Positions 43,177-53,882 of a DNA stretch of 64,000 nucleotides are shown here, one piece after another. Source of the DNA: Desulfobacter vibrioformis DSM 8776 (GTDB lineage Bacteria; Desulfobacterota; Desulfobacteria; Desulfobacterales; Desulfobacteraceae); contig NZ_JQKJ01000017.1 in NCBI RefSeq assembly GCF_000745975.1, forward strand, positions 1-64,000, given 5' to 3'. The translations under genes and the position numbers were made by a program. The notes under the pieces were generated by a model. The model was given only the letters and a program-made list of their open reading frames with translations. It made no database searches and was not told where the DNA came from. Each line of letters starts with the position of its first letter. Positions within the stretch are counted from its first letter, which is position 1.

Positions 43177-45231
43177 CTAGTTTCCAGTCTCTAGTTTCTG
43201 CGGCTCTGCCGCCTTAGTTAGTACCAGGGCGCAGCGACTGGGCAGGTAAAGGCTCAGGGCATGACGGTTTTCAGCCACATCGCCCAGAGGCCTGGTCAAA
43301 TGCACCTGGTCCGGGTTCAGGCGGCCCAATCCGCCGAACCGGGTTTCATCCGTGTCCAGGCGCATTTCATATTTGCCTGCCGGTGCATGAATCAGGTAAT
43401 CGGAAAAAGAGCGTTCCGGATGAAAGTTGAACACAAAAACAAGGCCGGACCGCTCAAATGCCAGAATTTTGTCATTTTCGTGGATGTGCAAAAGCGCTGG
43501 GCGGTCCCATGCAAACAAATGCGTTTGTTTTGCCAGGGCAATCATCTGTTTGTCAAAGGCGAACAGATCCGGGAAATACAGATTCCTGTCATACTTCAGG
43601 GACCACAAGCGTCTGGCGTGATGAAAGGAGTATCCATTGGCCGGAGATGGAAAATCAATCCATTCGGGATGGCCGAATTCATTGCCCATGAAATTGAGGT
43701 ATCCTTTGTGGGCGCATGCCAGGGTCACAAGGCGGATCATCTTGTGAAGCGCCACGGCCCGGCAAGTGGTGATGCCTGTGTTGGATTTTTCCATGGAATT
43801 ATAGATTTTTTCGCCCATCAGGCGCATCATTACGGTCTGATCCCCCACCAGGGCCTGGTCATGGCACTCCACATAACTGATCGTGCGCTCTTCGTCCCTG
43901 TGCCGGGTCAGTTCATACCACACCGTTCCCAGGTGCCAGGCTTCGTCCCTGACCTCCTTGAGCAGCTTGATCCAGTAATCAGGCACCCCCATGGCAAATC
44001 TGAAATCAAAGCCTGTGCCGCATAATTTGGCTGGTGCAGCTAGTCCGGGATACCCGCTCACATCTTCTGCAATGGTTACTGCATCAGGCCGGATTTCATG
44101 AACCAGGTCATTGGCCGCATAAAGATAACTCAAGGCATCTTCATCCACATCATCACCAAAATAATCCTGGTACCCTGTAAAGGCACGCCCCAGCCCGTGA
44201 TCGGCAAACAGCATGGAGGTTACGCCGTCAAACCGGAATCCGTCCACCCGGAATTGCTCAAGAAAATATCTCAGGTTGGAGAGCAGAAAAATGAGTACCT
44301 GCGTTTTGCCATAGTCAAAACACCGGGAGTCCCAAAGCGTATGGTCCCCCCGGCCCAGGTCATGAAAAAACTGGTACATGGAACCGTCAAACCGCGACAG
44401 ACCCTCCACCTCATTTTTCACGCTGTGGGAGTGTACAATATCCATGAGTACGCGGATGCCGGCCTGATGTGCCCTGTCCACCAGGTACCTGAAATCATCC
44501 GGTGTGCCGAACCGGGAAGAGGGGGCAAAAAAAGACGACACATGGTATCCAAAGGAACCGTAATAGGGGTGCTCCTGGACCGCCATCATCTGCAGGGTAT
44601 TGTACCCTGCGTCAATGACCTGGGGCAGGATGTGGTCGGCAAATTCCCGCCAGGTACCGACCCTGCCGTCCTCCAGGGCCATTCCCGTATGGGCTTCGTA
44701 GATCAAAAGAGGGCTTGTCGGCAGGTTGGGGACTTGTGTCTGCCACTGGTACGGCTGGTCCGGTGCCCATACCTGGGCATTGAAAATATAGGTGGCATTG
44801 TCCTGGACGACCCGGGTGGCTGCCGTGGGGATACGGTCGCCTTCCCCGCCGTCCCATACCACCTTGAGCCGGTAAAGCTGTTCATGGCAAAAAAAACGGT
44901 CAGGAAACCGGGCTTCAAAGATGCCTTTTGGGTCAGGCCCTTTAACTTCCCAGTCCGAAGATTTTTCCCAGTTATTGGCTGGTGTGAGGATAAACATGGC
45001 CGTTGCATTGGGTGCCCATTCCCTGAACACCCAGCCCTTTTTATCCCTGTGCAGGCCAAACACCTCATGGTAGCCGGCAATCTTTGCCCAGGATTTTTTG
45101 TGTTTGAGTTTTTCCGCCTTTGCCAGGGCCTTTTCAAAACGTGACCGGATAATGGGCTTAAACGGTGAGAGATACGGATCATTTGTCCATAACGGATCAG
45201 ACCAGGAAAGGCCTTTTGAGCATTTTTTCAT
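43177..45231 (-). CDS. glgB: 1,4-alpha-glucan branching enzyme (GH13_8 type)
   Basis: This 684-residue enzyme transfers glucan segments to alpha-1,6 branch points. The N-terminal CBM48-like domain lies around 60-160. The catalytic domain has the triad D in GFRFDGV, E in IAEDVSG and D in ECHDQ. Features such as YYGSFGYHVSSFFAPSSR match the eukaryotic-like GH13_8 branch. The longest frame opens at 45276 with a TTG; I use the ATG at 45229-45231 (MKKCSKGLSW). Either start overlaps the end of the glgA2 gene by 35 to 80 bases. The ribosome binding site is poor. Confidence 0.9.
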   Translation of the reverse strand: MKKCSKGLSWSDPLWTNDPYLSPFKPIIRSRFEKALAKAEKLKHKKSWAKIAGYHEVFGLHRDKKGWVFREWAPNATAMFILTPANNWEKSSDWEVKGPDPKGIFEARFPDRFFCHEQLYRLKVVWDGGEGDRIPTAATRVVQDNATYIFNAQVWAPDQPYQWQTQVPNLPTSPLLIYEAHTGMALEDGRVGTWREFADHILPQVIDAGYNTLQMMAVQEHPYYGSFGYHVSSFFAPSSRFGTPDDFRYLVDRAHQAGIRVLMDIVHSHSVKNEVEGLSRFDGSMYQFFHDLGRGDHTLWDSRCFDYGKTQVLIFLLSNLRYFLEQFRVDGFRFDGVTSMLFADHGLGRAFTGYQDYFGDDVDEDALSYLYAANDLVHEIRPDAVTIAEDVSGYPGLAAPAKLCGTGFDFRFAMGVPDYWIKLLKEVRDEAWHLGTVWYELTRHRDEERTISYVECHDQALVGDQTVMMRLMGEKIYNSMEKSNTGITTCRAVALHKMIRLVTLACAHKGYLNFMGNEFGHPEWIDFPSPANGYSFHHARRLWSLKYDRNLYFPDLFAFDKQMIALAKQTHLFAWDRPALLHIHENDKILAFERSGLVFVFNFHPERSFSDYLIHAPAGKYEMRLDTDETRFGGLGRLNPDQVHLTRPLGDVAENRHALSLYLPSRCALVLTKAAEPQKLETGN

Positions 45232-46699
45232 AGAGTTCAATATAGTTTGCAGCGCAACGGCTGTGGTTGAATTCAAGTACAGATTCAGTCATGATCCTGC
45301 GGATATGACCTTCTTTTTCATCCGGATCCAGGCGGAAAAAATCCATGGCACGGTCCACGGCCCAGTTCAGTCCCTGGGCATCGTGCACATTGAAAATAAA
45401 TCCATTGCCCGTTGAATGCTCCGCATCCAGTTGTCTGACCGTATCATGCAGGCCGCCTGTGTCAAATACAATGGGCAGGCTGCCGTAAATCCCTCCGATC
45501 ATCTGGGGCAATCCGCACGGCTCAAAGGAGGAGGGCATGAAGATAAAGTCACTGGCTGCAAAAGCCTGGTGGGACAATTGTTCGTTGAACCCCCAGATAC
45601 TGATCCGCTGGTGCAGGCCATGGAAATTGACAATGTCGTGGAAATGTTTCTGATATGTCCCGTCTGCCACAGATATAATCTGAATGCCGGTATCCCAGTA
45701 ACGGGAAATAATATCATACATGGTTTCTGCCAGCAGCGTACACCCCTTTTGCACAGGATCCAGGCGGGAGGGCCAGAAAAAAAGAGGCGCATTGGGATTT
45801 AGCCCAAGACCCACGGATTGCTGCAGAAAAATTTTATTATGCATTTTCTGGACACGGTGGTTTTTGGGGCCGTAATTAAACTGAACCATCTCATCCACGG
45901 CTGGATTGAATTCCGGCTCAGGTGCATTTAAAATGCCTGTGGCGCATCCGGCGTGCCATTTGTGGGCCAGCTCTTCCCTGAGCTGCGGTTCCACAAAGGG
46001 ATGGCGGTTTTCGACAATCTCATGCAGGAAGGTGGGGCTTACCGTGTTCACATAATGGGCGGAAAACACCCCAGACGCCAGAAAATCCACCCGGTTGGTA
46101 TCCCGGGTCTCCTCGTAGTTAACGGGCGGATATTTGAAGTAGAGCCAATGCCAGAAGGCTGCCGCATCAATTCCCCTGTCCTCGATTTCGGCCAGGGTAG
46201 AGGTCATGGTATGGATGTTATGAATGGTGAACAGGCACGGGATCCCGTATCGCCTGGCCATGGCCGGAATCAAGCCGGTCATCCAGTCGTTGCAGTGGAT
46301 GATGTCAGGCTCCACCCTTGGGATGATATTGTTGATCACCTCCCGCTGGAACGCCAGGGACACTTTGAGGTCTTTATCCGAATAACCGGAATAGACCCCG
46401 TCCTTATATAGGAAGACCCGGTCCGCGGCAAAATGAATCCGTTTCTCACGCAGACGAAGGCGGATTTTTTCCACTTCCCTGTGATGCCTTGGCTCGTTAT
46501 CTCCGTGATAGATGGACCTGTAGTCGGGTATGGCCACATGAACATCGCAGCTTAGATCATACAATGCGGAGATCAATGCGGCCGACACATCTGCCAGGCC
46601 CCCGGCCTTGGCCGAATAATCATCATCCCCGGGGCTTATCCCCTCGGGCAGATAGGTGACTTCCGGGGTTACAATAAGAATTCTTGGTCTATTGGGCAT
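45197..46699 (-). CDS. glgA: Glycogen synthase (GT5), copy 2
   Basis: This 500-residue enzyme is a close paralogue of the one at 38667-40211, with the same YSAKAGGLADV and FEPCGLPQMIGG motifs. The copies are mirrored around the phosphorylase region. The start at 46699 (MPNRPRILIV) has a GGAGG site. It is followed by the branching enzyme gene, which it overlaps. Two synthases in one island may specialise in initiation and elongation, or differ in their sugar-nucleotide preference. Confidence 0.92.
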   Translation of the reverse strand: MPNRPRILIVTPEVTYLPEGISPGDDDYSAKAGGLADVSAALISALYDLSCDVHVAIPDYRSIYHGDNEPRHHREVEKIRLRLREKRIHFAADRVFLYKDGVYSGYSDKDLKVSLAFQREVINNIIPRVEPDIIHCNDWMTGLIPAMARRYGIPCLFTIHNIHTMTSTLAEIEDRGIDAAAFWHWLYFKYPPVNYEETRDTNRVDFLASGVFSAHYVNTVSPTFLHEIVENRHPFVEPQLREELAHKWHAGCATGILNAPEPEFNPAVDEMVQFNYGPKNHRVQKMHNKIFLQQSVGLGLNPNAPLFFWPSRLDPVQKGCTLLAETMYDIISRYWDTGIQIISVADGTYQKHFHDIVNFHGLHQRISIWGFNEQLSHQAFAASDFIFMPSSFEPCGLPQMIGGIYGSLPIVFDTGGLHDTVRQLDAEHSTGNGFIFNVHDAQGLNWAVDRAMDFFRLDPDEKEGHIRRIMTESVLEFNHSRCAANYIELYEKMLKRPFLV

Positions 46700-46788
46700 G
46701 ACCACCTCCCATTTCCTGGTTTGCTGACGGGTCGCAAACAATTAACGCTAAATAAATATACTAAATGTAATAAATATACTATAAATAA

Positions 46789-49700
46789 TTAAATTAAAAT
46801 CCGGGTCAATTTATGGGCAACCCTGGCAATTTCGCTGGATCCCCAGGCCTGGGCATCGCATCCCCTGGGGGTGTGCGGGAAATTGCCGTCAAGGATTTCA
46901 GGTACAAAACCTGCCGCGCCCGTGCGCATCAATGGCAAAGCGCTGCCCAGCCAGGCCAGGGCCGCCGGAATTCCCGGGGGCCCAAAGGCTGTGGCCCAGG
47001 CCTCGCAGAACACCGGGAACTGCCATGTCCAGGCTGTGCCATTGTGGTAGGCCGGTTTCCTTTGTGTATCCTCATCTCCCTGGTAATACCCGGCATAGGG
47101 GGCATGGGGATCTGCCAGATTCTGCCCGTTCCGTTCAATGAACAAAGGCATGGCAAGGGGCCGGTCCGCAAGGCTTCTGATGCCGCCCGGCACCAGAAGT
47201 TCCCGGCAGGTTTCCACCACCCGGGCCATGATTTCCTGGTCATTGATGACTCCTAAAGTGATCAGCAGCAGCTGATTGGGCCGCAGGGCATCATCAGGGG
47301 CCGCATGGCCGGCGTCAACCGGTTCGCTGCAGTGCAGGCAGTCGCTGAAAAAACCATCGTCTTCGCGCCAGAACAGGTCCATGATGGTGCGTTTTACCGT
47401 GTCAGCATGTTTTTTCCATGAGGTTTGTGTGTCCGAATCATCAACCTGGGATAAAAATTGAAGGGCATGGCACCACAACGCCTGGATCTCAATGGGATAT
47501 CCCTGGCGGGGGGTGCCTGCCGGGAAATTGGTGTCCATCCAGGTAAAATGGGCCGGGCTGTAGAGCAGCATGGATTCAGGATCTGCCTTGACACCGGTGG
47601 GAGTGCCCTTGATCATGGATGATGCCATGTCTTTGAGCACCTGGATCATGGTGCGCTGTCCGATGTTCTGGGTGAGTACCGTCGCTTTGCCAAGGTGTTG
47701 GGTCAGGTCCCGGCAGCAGGCGAAGAACCACAAAGGCGCATCCGAGGTTTCAATGTTCCTTGCATCGTCACCGCATATCATATTCGGCAGGGTGCCGTCC
47801 TTTTCAAATTTTCCGAAAAGAGAGAGCATGGCAAAGGCATCCCGGGTCCGGCCAATTTCAATCAGGGAACGGCAGAAGATCAGGCTGTCCCTTCCCCAGT
47901 CCAGGAACCATGGATACCCTGCCACTACGCTTTTTTCCTCCCCCCGGTCCACGATGAATGCGTCAAGGCTTGCCTGGACTGCCTGAAAAAACGGTACGGT
48001 TGAATGAAAAGGACCGGGCAGGGAGATCTCTTTGCCGTCTTCGGGTTCAGGCATTGTCTCGTCATCAATGACACAGGCTTTCAGGCTCACAGTATCTCCG
48101 CCCTTGACATTGATACTGAAATAGCCCGGGCTGAACAGATCGGAGTCGGCATCCAGTCCCCGGGTGGCTTCAACGTTTCTGTGAACCATGTATTGCCATT
48201 CCGGTTTCAGGAAAAATGCGTCCCGGCTGCTTGACAGCCGAAGTATCTTCCCGGTTTGGGAATGAAAGAAAAATCCGTTTTCAAATGCCGAAACCCTAGG
48301 CGGCCATTGTTGTTCAGGCCCGCTGAATGCCTTAACCGTGTCATGGAAACTTCTGTCTTCAATGTCGGGACGGATGATCAGTGTGACGTTCCGTTGGGGC
48401 TGAAGGCGCCGGGGATTATCCGCCGGTGCGGTTTCCCGGTGCAGGGTCAGGGTCACGGTATTGGTTTTCCGGTCCATCTCCAGGAACAGATCAATGACAT
48501 AATACCTGCCTTCGGATGAGGGAATTCTGAACCGCCATTTTCCGCCCTGGTCATGGGAGGCCCAGAAGGCATCCAGGCAATCGGGCCCAAGTTCCCTGGA
48601 ATAGCCCTGGAATACACCCCAGATCTTGAACCGGGACAGGAGCATCCACCGGTTTTCGGGCAGGTTTGGATTCAGGTTGGCGCCCAAAAGCGCATCATAA
48701 CGGCTCTCCAGGTGGCTGAAACTTGCCCCTGCCCGCATCATTGCACCCAGGCGCGTGGTGGACAACTGCTTGATGGACAGGTCTTGTGCAATCTCCCTGC
48801 GGGTAAAGGAGAGGCGCAGGTTAAGGGCCTCAAAAGGGGGGAGATACCGGATATTGCCGGTAATTATCTTGGTTCCTTGGGGTCCGGATATGCGCAGTTT
48901 GAGCAGGCAGTCCCTGTGATTCTCTTTTATTTCCATGGGCATGAAAATGGCCTGGTATCCACAATCCCCTTCTGCGGGCAGGCTTTCACAAAATCCCAGG
49001 CATTGTCTGTCAGGCCCTGCTTCCTCAAGCTGGACCCTGAAATGCCGGCTGCACCGGACCAGCAGGAAAAAGCCCGGGGGAACCATTACCCTGCGATTGA
49101 CATCCTTGTGGGCATCAAACAGAATGGTGCGGCTGGGCCGCCTGTCCGGGTAAAGTCTGCGGATAAAGGTTTCAGGATCCCGGGTCAGGTCCATGGCGGC
49201 CTGGTTCACATCCAGGTCGGCCAGATTCATGTGGCCGTTCACCGCAGTGATCACCTCAAGGGCCAGGGCCCTTCGTTTCTGCATCAGAACCCTGCCCGGC
49301 ATGGACAGATGCCCGGCCGGCTGGGACTTAAGCAGGTCCAGATCACTCTTTTTAGGACTTAAGGCCAGTACTGCGCCCGGTTTAAGGAGAATGCGGAACT
49401 TGCCTTCTCTGTTTTCTGCCTGGACAGCGTCACCCGAAATCAGGTCTGTCCATGGGAAGGCTGCGCCACCTTCCAGACCAGCCGGCCACACCGCCATGAC
49501 CTGACTGTCGCAGTCCAGGTTGACCAGCACCAGTATCCGGGAATTATGACGGGGGTTGAATCTCAGCAACGCCAGGGCCTGGCTCTCTTTTTCATGGATG
49601 AGTTTCAATTGAGCCCGGCTGAAAAAGGCAGGATGTTCCCGTAAAAGAAGATGAAGCCGGGTGATATAATCCACCTGGTTGTCAGGATTTCCCCAGTTCA

Positions 49701-51114
49701 GGCCCGGGGAGTTGTGGACATTTATTTTTTCCCTGGCAAACCATTCCACGCCGTTGGTAAATCCGAAACCTCCGCAGATACTGAAAAGCGCGCAAAGGCC
49801 GGTCCTCATTTTTGCATAGGTATGGGACACCTTGGCCAGGCGGTCATTGTCATGGGTTTCCGCAAAATGGATTAAGTGGCCGCAGGTATTTGAAAGGTCT
49901 ATGGCATGGGGAATGTACCGGGATATCTGCTCAAGGGAGTATTCCTGGAAAAGCTCTGAATAGGCCCAGTTGAAATTTGCGTGCTGGAGCAGGTGGCGGG
50001 TTGCATCCGGTGGCCCCCCCAGTCCTTCAAGGAAAAAAACCGTGTCAGGATACTGGCTTCTGACCTTGGCGATAATATATTCCCAGGCCGGTTCCGGGAT
50101 CATGTACCCGGCATCGCACCGGAATCCGTCCACACCCCGGCGGCACCAGAGCAGGAAAATATCAGCCATGTACTGCCACAGATCCGTGTGCCGGTAATCC
50201 AGCTTGGTCAGGTCCGCCCACACAACACCCCAGGCACCGGGCATGCGGATTTTACCGTCATCCTCCCGGTCCAGCCATTCGGGATGGGACTCATGAAGAC
50301 TGGCTGCCCAGCCGGTATGGTTGATGGCAATGTCAAGGATCAGGTAGCCGTCGTGGTCATGCACGGCATCCACCAGTTCCATGAATTGTTCAAGGGGGGT
50401 GGCTGCCGGGTCAAACTGGGCCAGGGCCGGGTCCACATCTGAAAAGTCCAGGGCTGCATAGGGGCTTCCGAACCGGCCCATCCGGGCATAGGTGGTGGGG
50501 GTGGGATGGATGGGCAGAAGATGAATCGCCCGGCAGCCCATCCGGGAAAAGATAAAGTTCAACTGTTCCTTCAGATCCCTGAATTTTCCGGATTTTGGAA
50601 TCACAGTGAATCCCTGGTTATCCAGTTTGTTGATCACGGAATCCAGGTTGGGAGGCTGGAACGTTGCGTCCCTGGTGGGGCCGAATTGCCGCACAAAAGC
50701 GTTATAAATGATATTGGCGCAGCAGGTGCCGGCCGGTTCAACACATATGGTGGTGTTGTCCCCTTCGGGCCATACCGGTACATCACTGTCCCGGGGAAGG
50801 AAAAAGCATTTGGCCTGGAATGATCCGGTCTGGACCAGGGGCAGGCGGATGGAAAAATTTCCATCCCCCTCTTCTTTCATGGGCAGGTCATGCCAGGCCT
50901 CCCCCAGTTTGATGCCGTTTTTTTCCACCCGATGGATGATTTCCCTGCGGATTGCATTTGCATTTCCCATGTTGGTTCTGACAAAGGCCCGGCCCGGACT
51001 GTCAGGGGATACGAAAAGCGTGAAAACGGCAATATCTCCGCAGAATAAGACCCGGGCCGTTCCCGGAGGCGGGCTCTGGGTAAGCAAGTGTATTTCCTGA
51101 TTTTCTGTGACCAT
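46789..51114 (-). CDS. Glycogen debranching enzyme, fused GH13-GH133
   Basis: This 1441-residue protein fuses two catalytic domains. The N-terminal half is a GH13-like domain with NHTGWAASLHESHP and a GFRCDAGYM nucleophile segment, likely 4-alpha-glucanotransferase. The C-terminal third resembles GH133 amylo-alpha-1,6-glucosidase, with YPWFLDWGRDSLIF and MLSLFGKFEKDGTLPN motifs. The arrangement resembles the eukaryotic debranching enzyme. It lies upstream of glgA2 and glgB and is transcribed in the same direction. The order of domains is clear; exact boundaries are approximate. Confidence 0.85.
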   Translation of the reverse strand: MVTENQEIHLLTQSPPPGTARVLFCGDIAVFTLFVSPDSPGRAFVRTNMGNANAIRREIIHRVEKNGIKLGEAWHDLPMKEEGDGNFSIRLPLVQTGSFQAKCFFLPRDSDVPVWPEGDNTTICVEPAGTCCANIIYNAFVRQFGPTRDATFQPPNLDSVINKLDNQGFTVIPKSGKFRDLKEQLNFIFSRMGCRAIHLLPIHPTPTTYARMGRFGSPYAALDFSDVDPALAQFDPAATPLEQFMELVDAVHDHDGYLILDIAINHTGWAASLHESHPEWLDREDDGKIRMPGAWGVVWADLTKLDYRHTDLWQYMADIFLLWCRRGVDGFRCDAGYMIPEPAWEYIIAKVRSQYPDTVFFLEGLGGPPDATRHLLQHANFNWAYSELFQEYSLEQISRYIPHAIDLSNTCGHLIHFAETHDNDRLAKVSHTYAKMRTGLCALFSICGGFGFTNGVEWFAREKINVHNSPGLNWGNPDNQVDYITRLHLLLREHPAFFSRAQLKLIHEKESQALALLRFNPRHNSRILVLVNLDCDSQVMAVWPAGLEGGAAFPWTDLISGDAVQAENREGKFRILLKPGAVLALSPKKSDLDLLKSQPAGHLSMPGRVLMQKRRALALEVITAVNGHMNLADLDVNQAAMDLTRDPETFIRRLYPDRRPSRTILFDAHKDVNRRVMVPPGFFLLVRCSRHFRVQLEEAGPDRQCLGFCESLPAEGDCGYQAIFMPMEIKENHRDCLLKLRISGPQGTKIITGNIRYLPPFEALNLRLSFTRREIAQDLSIKQLSTTRLGAMMRAGASFSHLESRYDALLGANLNPNLPENRWMLLSRFKIWGVFQGYSRELGPDCLDAFWASHDQGGKWRFRIPSSEGRYYVIDLFLEMDRKTNTVTLTLHRETAPADNPRRLQPQRNVTLIIRPDIEDRSFHDTVKAFSGPEQQWPPRVSAFENGFFFHSQTGKILRLSSSRDAFFLKPEWQYMVHRNVEATRGLDADSDLFSPGYFSINVKGGDTVSLKACVIDDETMPEPEDGKEISLPGPFHSTVPFFQAVQASLDAFIVDRGEEKSVVAGYPWFLDWGRDSLIFCRSLIEIGRTRDAFAMLSLFGKFEKDGTLPNMICGDDARNIETSDAPLWFFACCRDLTQHLGKATVLTQNIGQRTMIQVLKDMASSMIKGTPTGVKADPESMLLYSPAHFTWMDTNFPAGTPRQGYPIEIQALWCHALQFLSQVDDSDTQTSWKKHADTVKRTIMDLFWREDDGFFSDCLHCSEPVDAGHAAPDDALRPNQLLLITLGVINDQEIMARVVETCRELLVPGGIRSLADRPLAMPLFIERNGQNLADPHAPYAGYYQGDEDTQRKPAYHNGTAWTWQFPVFCEAWATAFGPPGIPAALAWLGSALPLMRTGAAGFVPEILDGNFPHTPRGCDAQAWGSSEIARVAHKLTRILI

Positions 51115-51302
51115 GGTTTTGCCTTAAGAAGTTTGGACGTAACAATAATGGGCAAGATTTTTTAAAAACGAATTATATCATATAATTCCAAATAGTAAAT
51201 AAAAAGAGAACAAGGAAAAAAACTGGCTTTTTTAAGAAAAAGCAGCTATGCAGTGAGATTCAAATTTTAAATTACATACCTGTAGCAGAAAGGATAAAGG
51301 AG

Positions 51303-52409
51303 ATGAAAAAAGTCGGAATAGTAGGCTGGCGGGGCATGGTAGGGTCCGTGCTCATGGAAAGAATGTCTTCACAGAACGATTTTCAAAAATTTACGCCGGT
51401 TTTTTTCACCACGTCCCAGGCCGGACAACCTGCCCCTGATGTGGGCCGGGGCGCTTCAAATCTCATTGACGCTTTTGATATAGACACACTCATGGAAATG
51501 GATATATTGGTGACCTGCCAGGGTGGTTCTTACACCGAAGCCGTGCGTCCCAAACTGGCCGAGCGGGGCTGGAACGGGTTCTGGATTGATGCGGCATCCA
51601 CCTTGAGGATGGATGGACAAAGCATTATTGTTCTGGATCCGGTAAACCTGCCGGTCATTGAAGAGGCGATATCCAGGGGAATTAAGAACTTTATCGGCGG
51701 CAACTGCACTGTATCATTGATGCTGATGGCTTTAGGCGGGCTTTTTGAAAACGACTGGGTGGAGTGGATGACCTCCATGACCTACCAGGCCGCTTCCGGG
51801 GCCGGTGCCAAAAACATGAGAGAGCTTGTGGCCCAGATGAGAACCATTGGTGACCAGGCAGCCCCGATTCTGGATAATCCTGCAGCAGCGATTCTTGATC
51901 TTGACCAAAAGGTTACCGACACCTTGCGGTCCGATGCCTATCCTGTTGAAAACTGGGGCGTTCCCCTGGGTGCCAGCCTTATCCCCTGGATTGACCGGGC
52001 CATGGACAACGGCCAGACCCGGGAGGAGTGGAAAGGGTTTGTGGAAACCAACAAAATTCTGGGGCGCTCGGACAATCCCATCCCCATTGACGGCCAGTGC
52101 ATCCGCATCGGATCCATGCGCTGCCATTCCCAGGCCTTTACCATCAAGTTGAAAAAAGATGTCCCCTTGGACGAGATCAATGCGGCCCTGGCTGCCAATA
52201 ATGACTGGGTCCGGGTAATACCCAACAATAAGGAAGATTCCATCAGAGAGCTGACACCCGCCGCAGTGACAGGTACCCTGAACGTACCCGTGGGCAGAAT
52301 CCGGAAAATGAATATCGGTGAAAATTTTCTCACCGCATTTTCCGTGGGAGATCAGCTGCTCTGGGGCGCAGCAGAGCCTTTGCGGCGTATTTTAAATATT
52401 ATTCTTTAA
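51303..52409 (+). CDS. asd: Aspartate-semialdehyde dehydrogenase
   Basis: This 368-residue enzyme makes aspartate semialdehyde in lysine, threonine and methionine biosynthesis. The nucleotide-binding [13 protein letters not shown] motif starts the protein, and the catalytic C135 lies in [21 protein letters not shown] segment follows. The length and the WRGMVGS form fit the E. coli-like subfamily. An AAAGGAG site lies directly before the ATG. It is divergent from the debranching enzyme gene. Confidence 0.95.
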   Translation: MKKVGIVGWRGMVGSVLMERMSSQNDFQKFTPVFFTTSQAGQPAPDVGRGASNLIDAFDIDTLMEMDILVTCQGGSYTEAVRPKLAERGWNGFWIDAASTLRMDGQSIIVLDPVNLPVIEEAISRGIKNFIGGNCTVSLMLMALGGLFENDWVEWMTSMTYQAASGAGAKNMRELVAQMRTIGDQAAPILDNPAAAILDLDQKVTDTLRSDAYPVENWGVPLGASLIPWIDRAMDNGQTREEWKGFVETNKILGRSDNPIPIDGQCIRIGSMRCHSQAFTIKLKKDVPLDEINAALAANNDWVRVIPNNKEDSIRELTPAAVTGTLNVPVGRIRKMNIGENFLTAFSVGDQLLWGAAEPLRRILNIIL

Positions 52410-52432
52410 ACTTTAAAACAGTTTTACGGTGG

Positions 52433-52473
52433 ACACCCTTCGGCAGACAATTGGCTTTTCGGGGGGTGTTTTT
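52433..52473 (+). terminator. Hairpin and T-run after asd
   Basis: ACACCC and GGGTGT pair around a 25-base loop region, and TTTTT follows. It ends the asd transcript before a 150-base spacer. Confidence 0.5.
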
Positions 52474-52631
52474 GCTTTATAGGGATGGCTCATGTCGCGT
52501 TTGGGGGTTCTATTTTTGATATAACTCTCCAAGCCAACGAAAGTCGAAACAAAAATCACCCGCAATGAATCCTGCCCATGCGGAAGCGGGAAAACGTATA
52601 AAAAAATGCTGCGGGTAAGGAGAAATTAATC

Positions 52632-53870
52632 ATGTCAACCCGATTGCCGGAAAAAGCCCTGCTGCTGAAGCGCTTAAAGGATGGCGGGTTCAGCGTGCCC
52701 GATTTTCTGTACGTTCCTGCGGAAAATTTTAAAACCAATGATTTTGCCGAACTGGAAGTTTTTTTGAAAAACTATCGGGACGGTTTCAAGGTCATCGCTC
52801 GCAGCGCTCATCCTGACGAGGAATATTTCAAAGGCGGCACCTTTGATTCTGTCACGACTTACTCGGATATCAGCGGGATAAAGTATGCGCGCAAACGGAT
52901 GGTGAATGCATCCCGCACCGCCAAAGGCCTTTCGATCCGGCGACAGCAAAAATTCAATCGCGCGCCGGAGATTGACCCGGAACAGATGGGGGTGATCCTA
53001 ATGCCTTTTATGGATGGATCTAGTGTCATGGCTAAAATGATTGGCCGCCAGTGGGAGTTCGGTTATTGTCGTGACCGTCAGCAAAAGCTGAGTAACGAGC
53101 CGTTCATTACCCGAATCCCCCATGACCGGAAACTGATTGACTTGTCAACGGGCATACAGGATTTTTTAGGGTTCAGTTGTGAAATTGAATATATCATCAC
53201 GTATGATAATGACATTTATATTGTCCAGGCCAAGGATATTTCGGGATTCGACCTGAAGGAGATGATCGAAAGCGAGCAGCAGATCATTCTTCTGGACGGC
53301 ATTCGGAGAATTCGAAAGCGGCACAGTTATCGTGAGCGGCCAATCTTTGTCATGGACAACCAGTCCTTTTATCTGGAGGTCATCAACCAATGTGAGAAAA
53401 TGGTTCACGGCTGGGGAGATCAACCCACGGTTTTTGAGGATATTCTGGGTGTGATTTCAGATTACCAGCAAACGCTGGAATCATTTGCCCTGCAGTATTG
53501 GCGGTTTGCGGTCTTGGGCCTTTCTATCCTTGTGCCTGGTGATCTTCGCCAGATCGTCAATCACTATCTTGAAGACACCCCCGAACTTCAGAAGCAGCTT
53601 TCACAGGCCCTGTATGACCACCATTATTTTATCGATCGGTTCATGGCCGAGGCTGACACCGTGATTGCAAGGGATAAAGTTCGTTTAAATCTTGACAGCC
53701 ACGATGCCTATGGCGTTGATACGGTCCGGAATCCTCTGTGGTCCGTATACTGGTACCAGAAACGACATGCGGAGGTTTGCGCCCGAATCCGGAGCATCGG
53801 ATTTAAGACCGGCGACATCATTGGCATTGAAATTAATCCGGACGGCAAACCGCAAATTTTTAAACATTAA
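52632..53870 (+). CDS. PPDK_N-like (PEP/pyruvate ATP-grasp) domain protein
   Basis: This 412-residue protein is not a family I can name. The FKVIARSAHPDE and FKGGTFDSVTTY segments resemble the PEP-synthase N-terminal (PPDK_N) ATP-grasp domain. A VILMPFMDGSSVMAKM strand fits the same fold. The C-terminal part has an LESFALQYWRFAVLGL helix and a YQKRHAEVCARIRSIG helix. The gene is 12 bases before the next gene in the same direction, so the pair is probably an operon. The function is unknown. Confidence 0.6.
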   Translation: MSTRLPEKALLLKRLKDGGFSVPDFLYVPAENFKTNDFAELEVFLKNYRDGFKVIARSAHPDEEYFKGGTFDSVTTYSDISGIKYARKRMVNASRTAKGLSIRRQQKFNRAPEIDPEQMGVILMPFMDGSSVMAKMIGRQWEFGYCRDRQQKLSNEPFITRIPHDRKLIDLSTGIQDFLGFSCEIEYIITYDNDIYIVQAKDISGFDLKEMIESEQQIILLDGIRRIRKRHSYRERPIFVMDNQSFYLEVINQCEKMVHGWGDQPTVFEDILGVISDYQQTLESFALQYWRFAVLGLSILVPGDLRQIVNHYLEDTPELQKQLSQALYDHHYFIDRFMAEADTVIARDKVRLNLDSHDAYGVDTVRNPLWSVYWYQKRHAEVCARIRSIGFKTGDIIGIEINPDGKPQIFKH

Positions 53871-53882
53871 TAAGGGATAAAG

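Noticed and set aside
44098..45144. Long plus-strand frame of 348 codons opposite the branching enzyme
   Set aside because: It overlaps a well-supported gene on the other strand, and its residue composition is that of an antisense frame.
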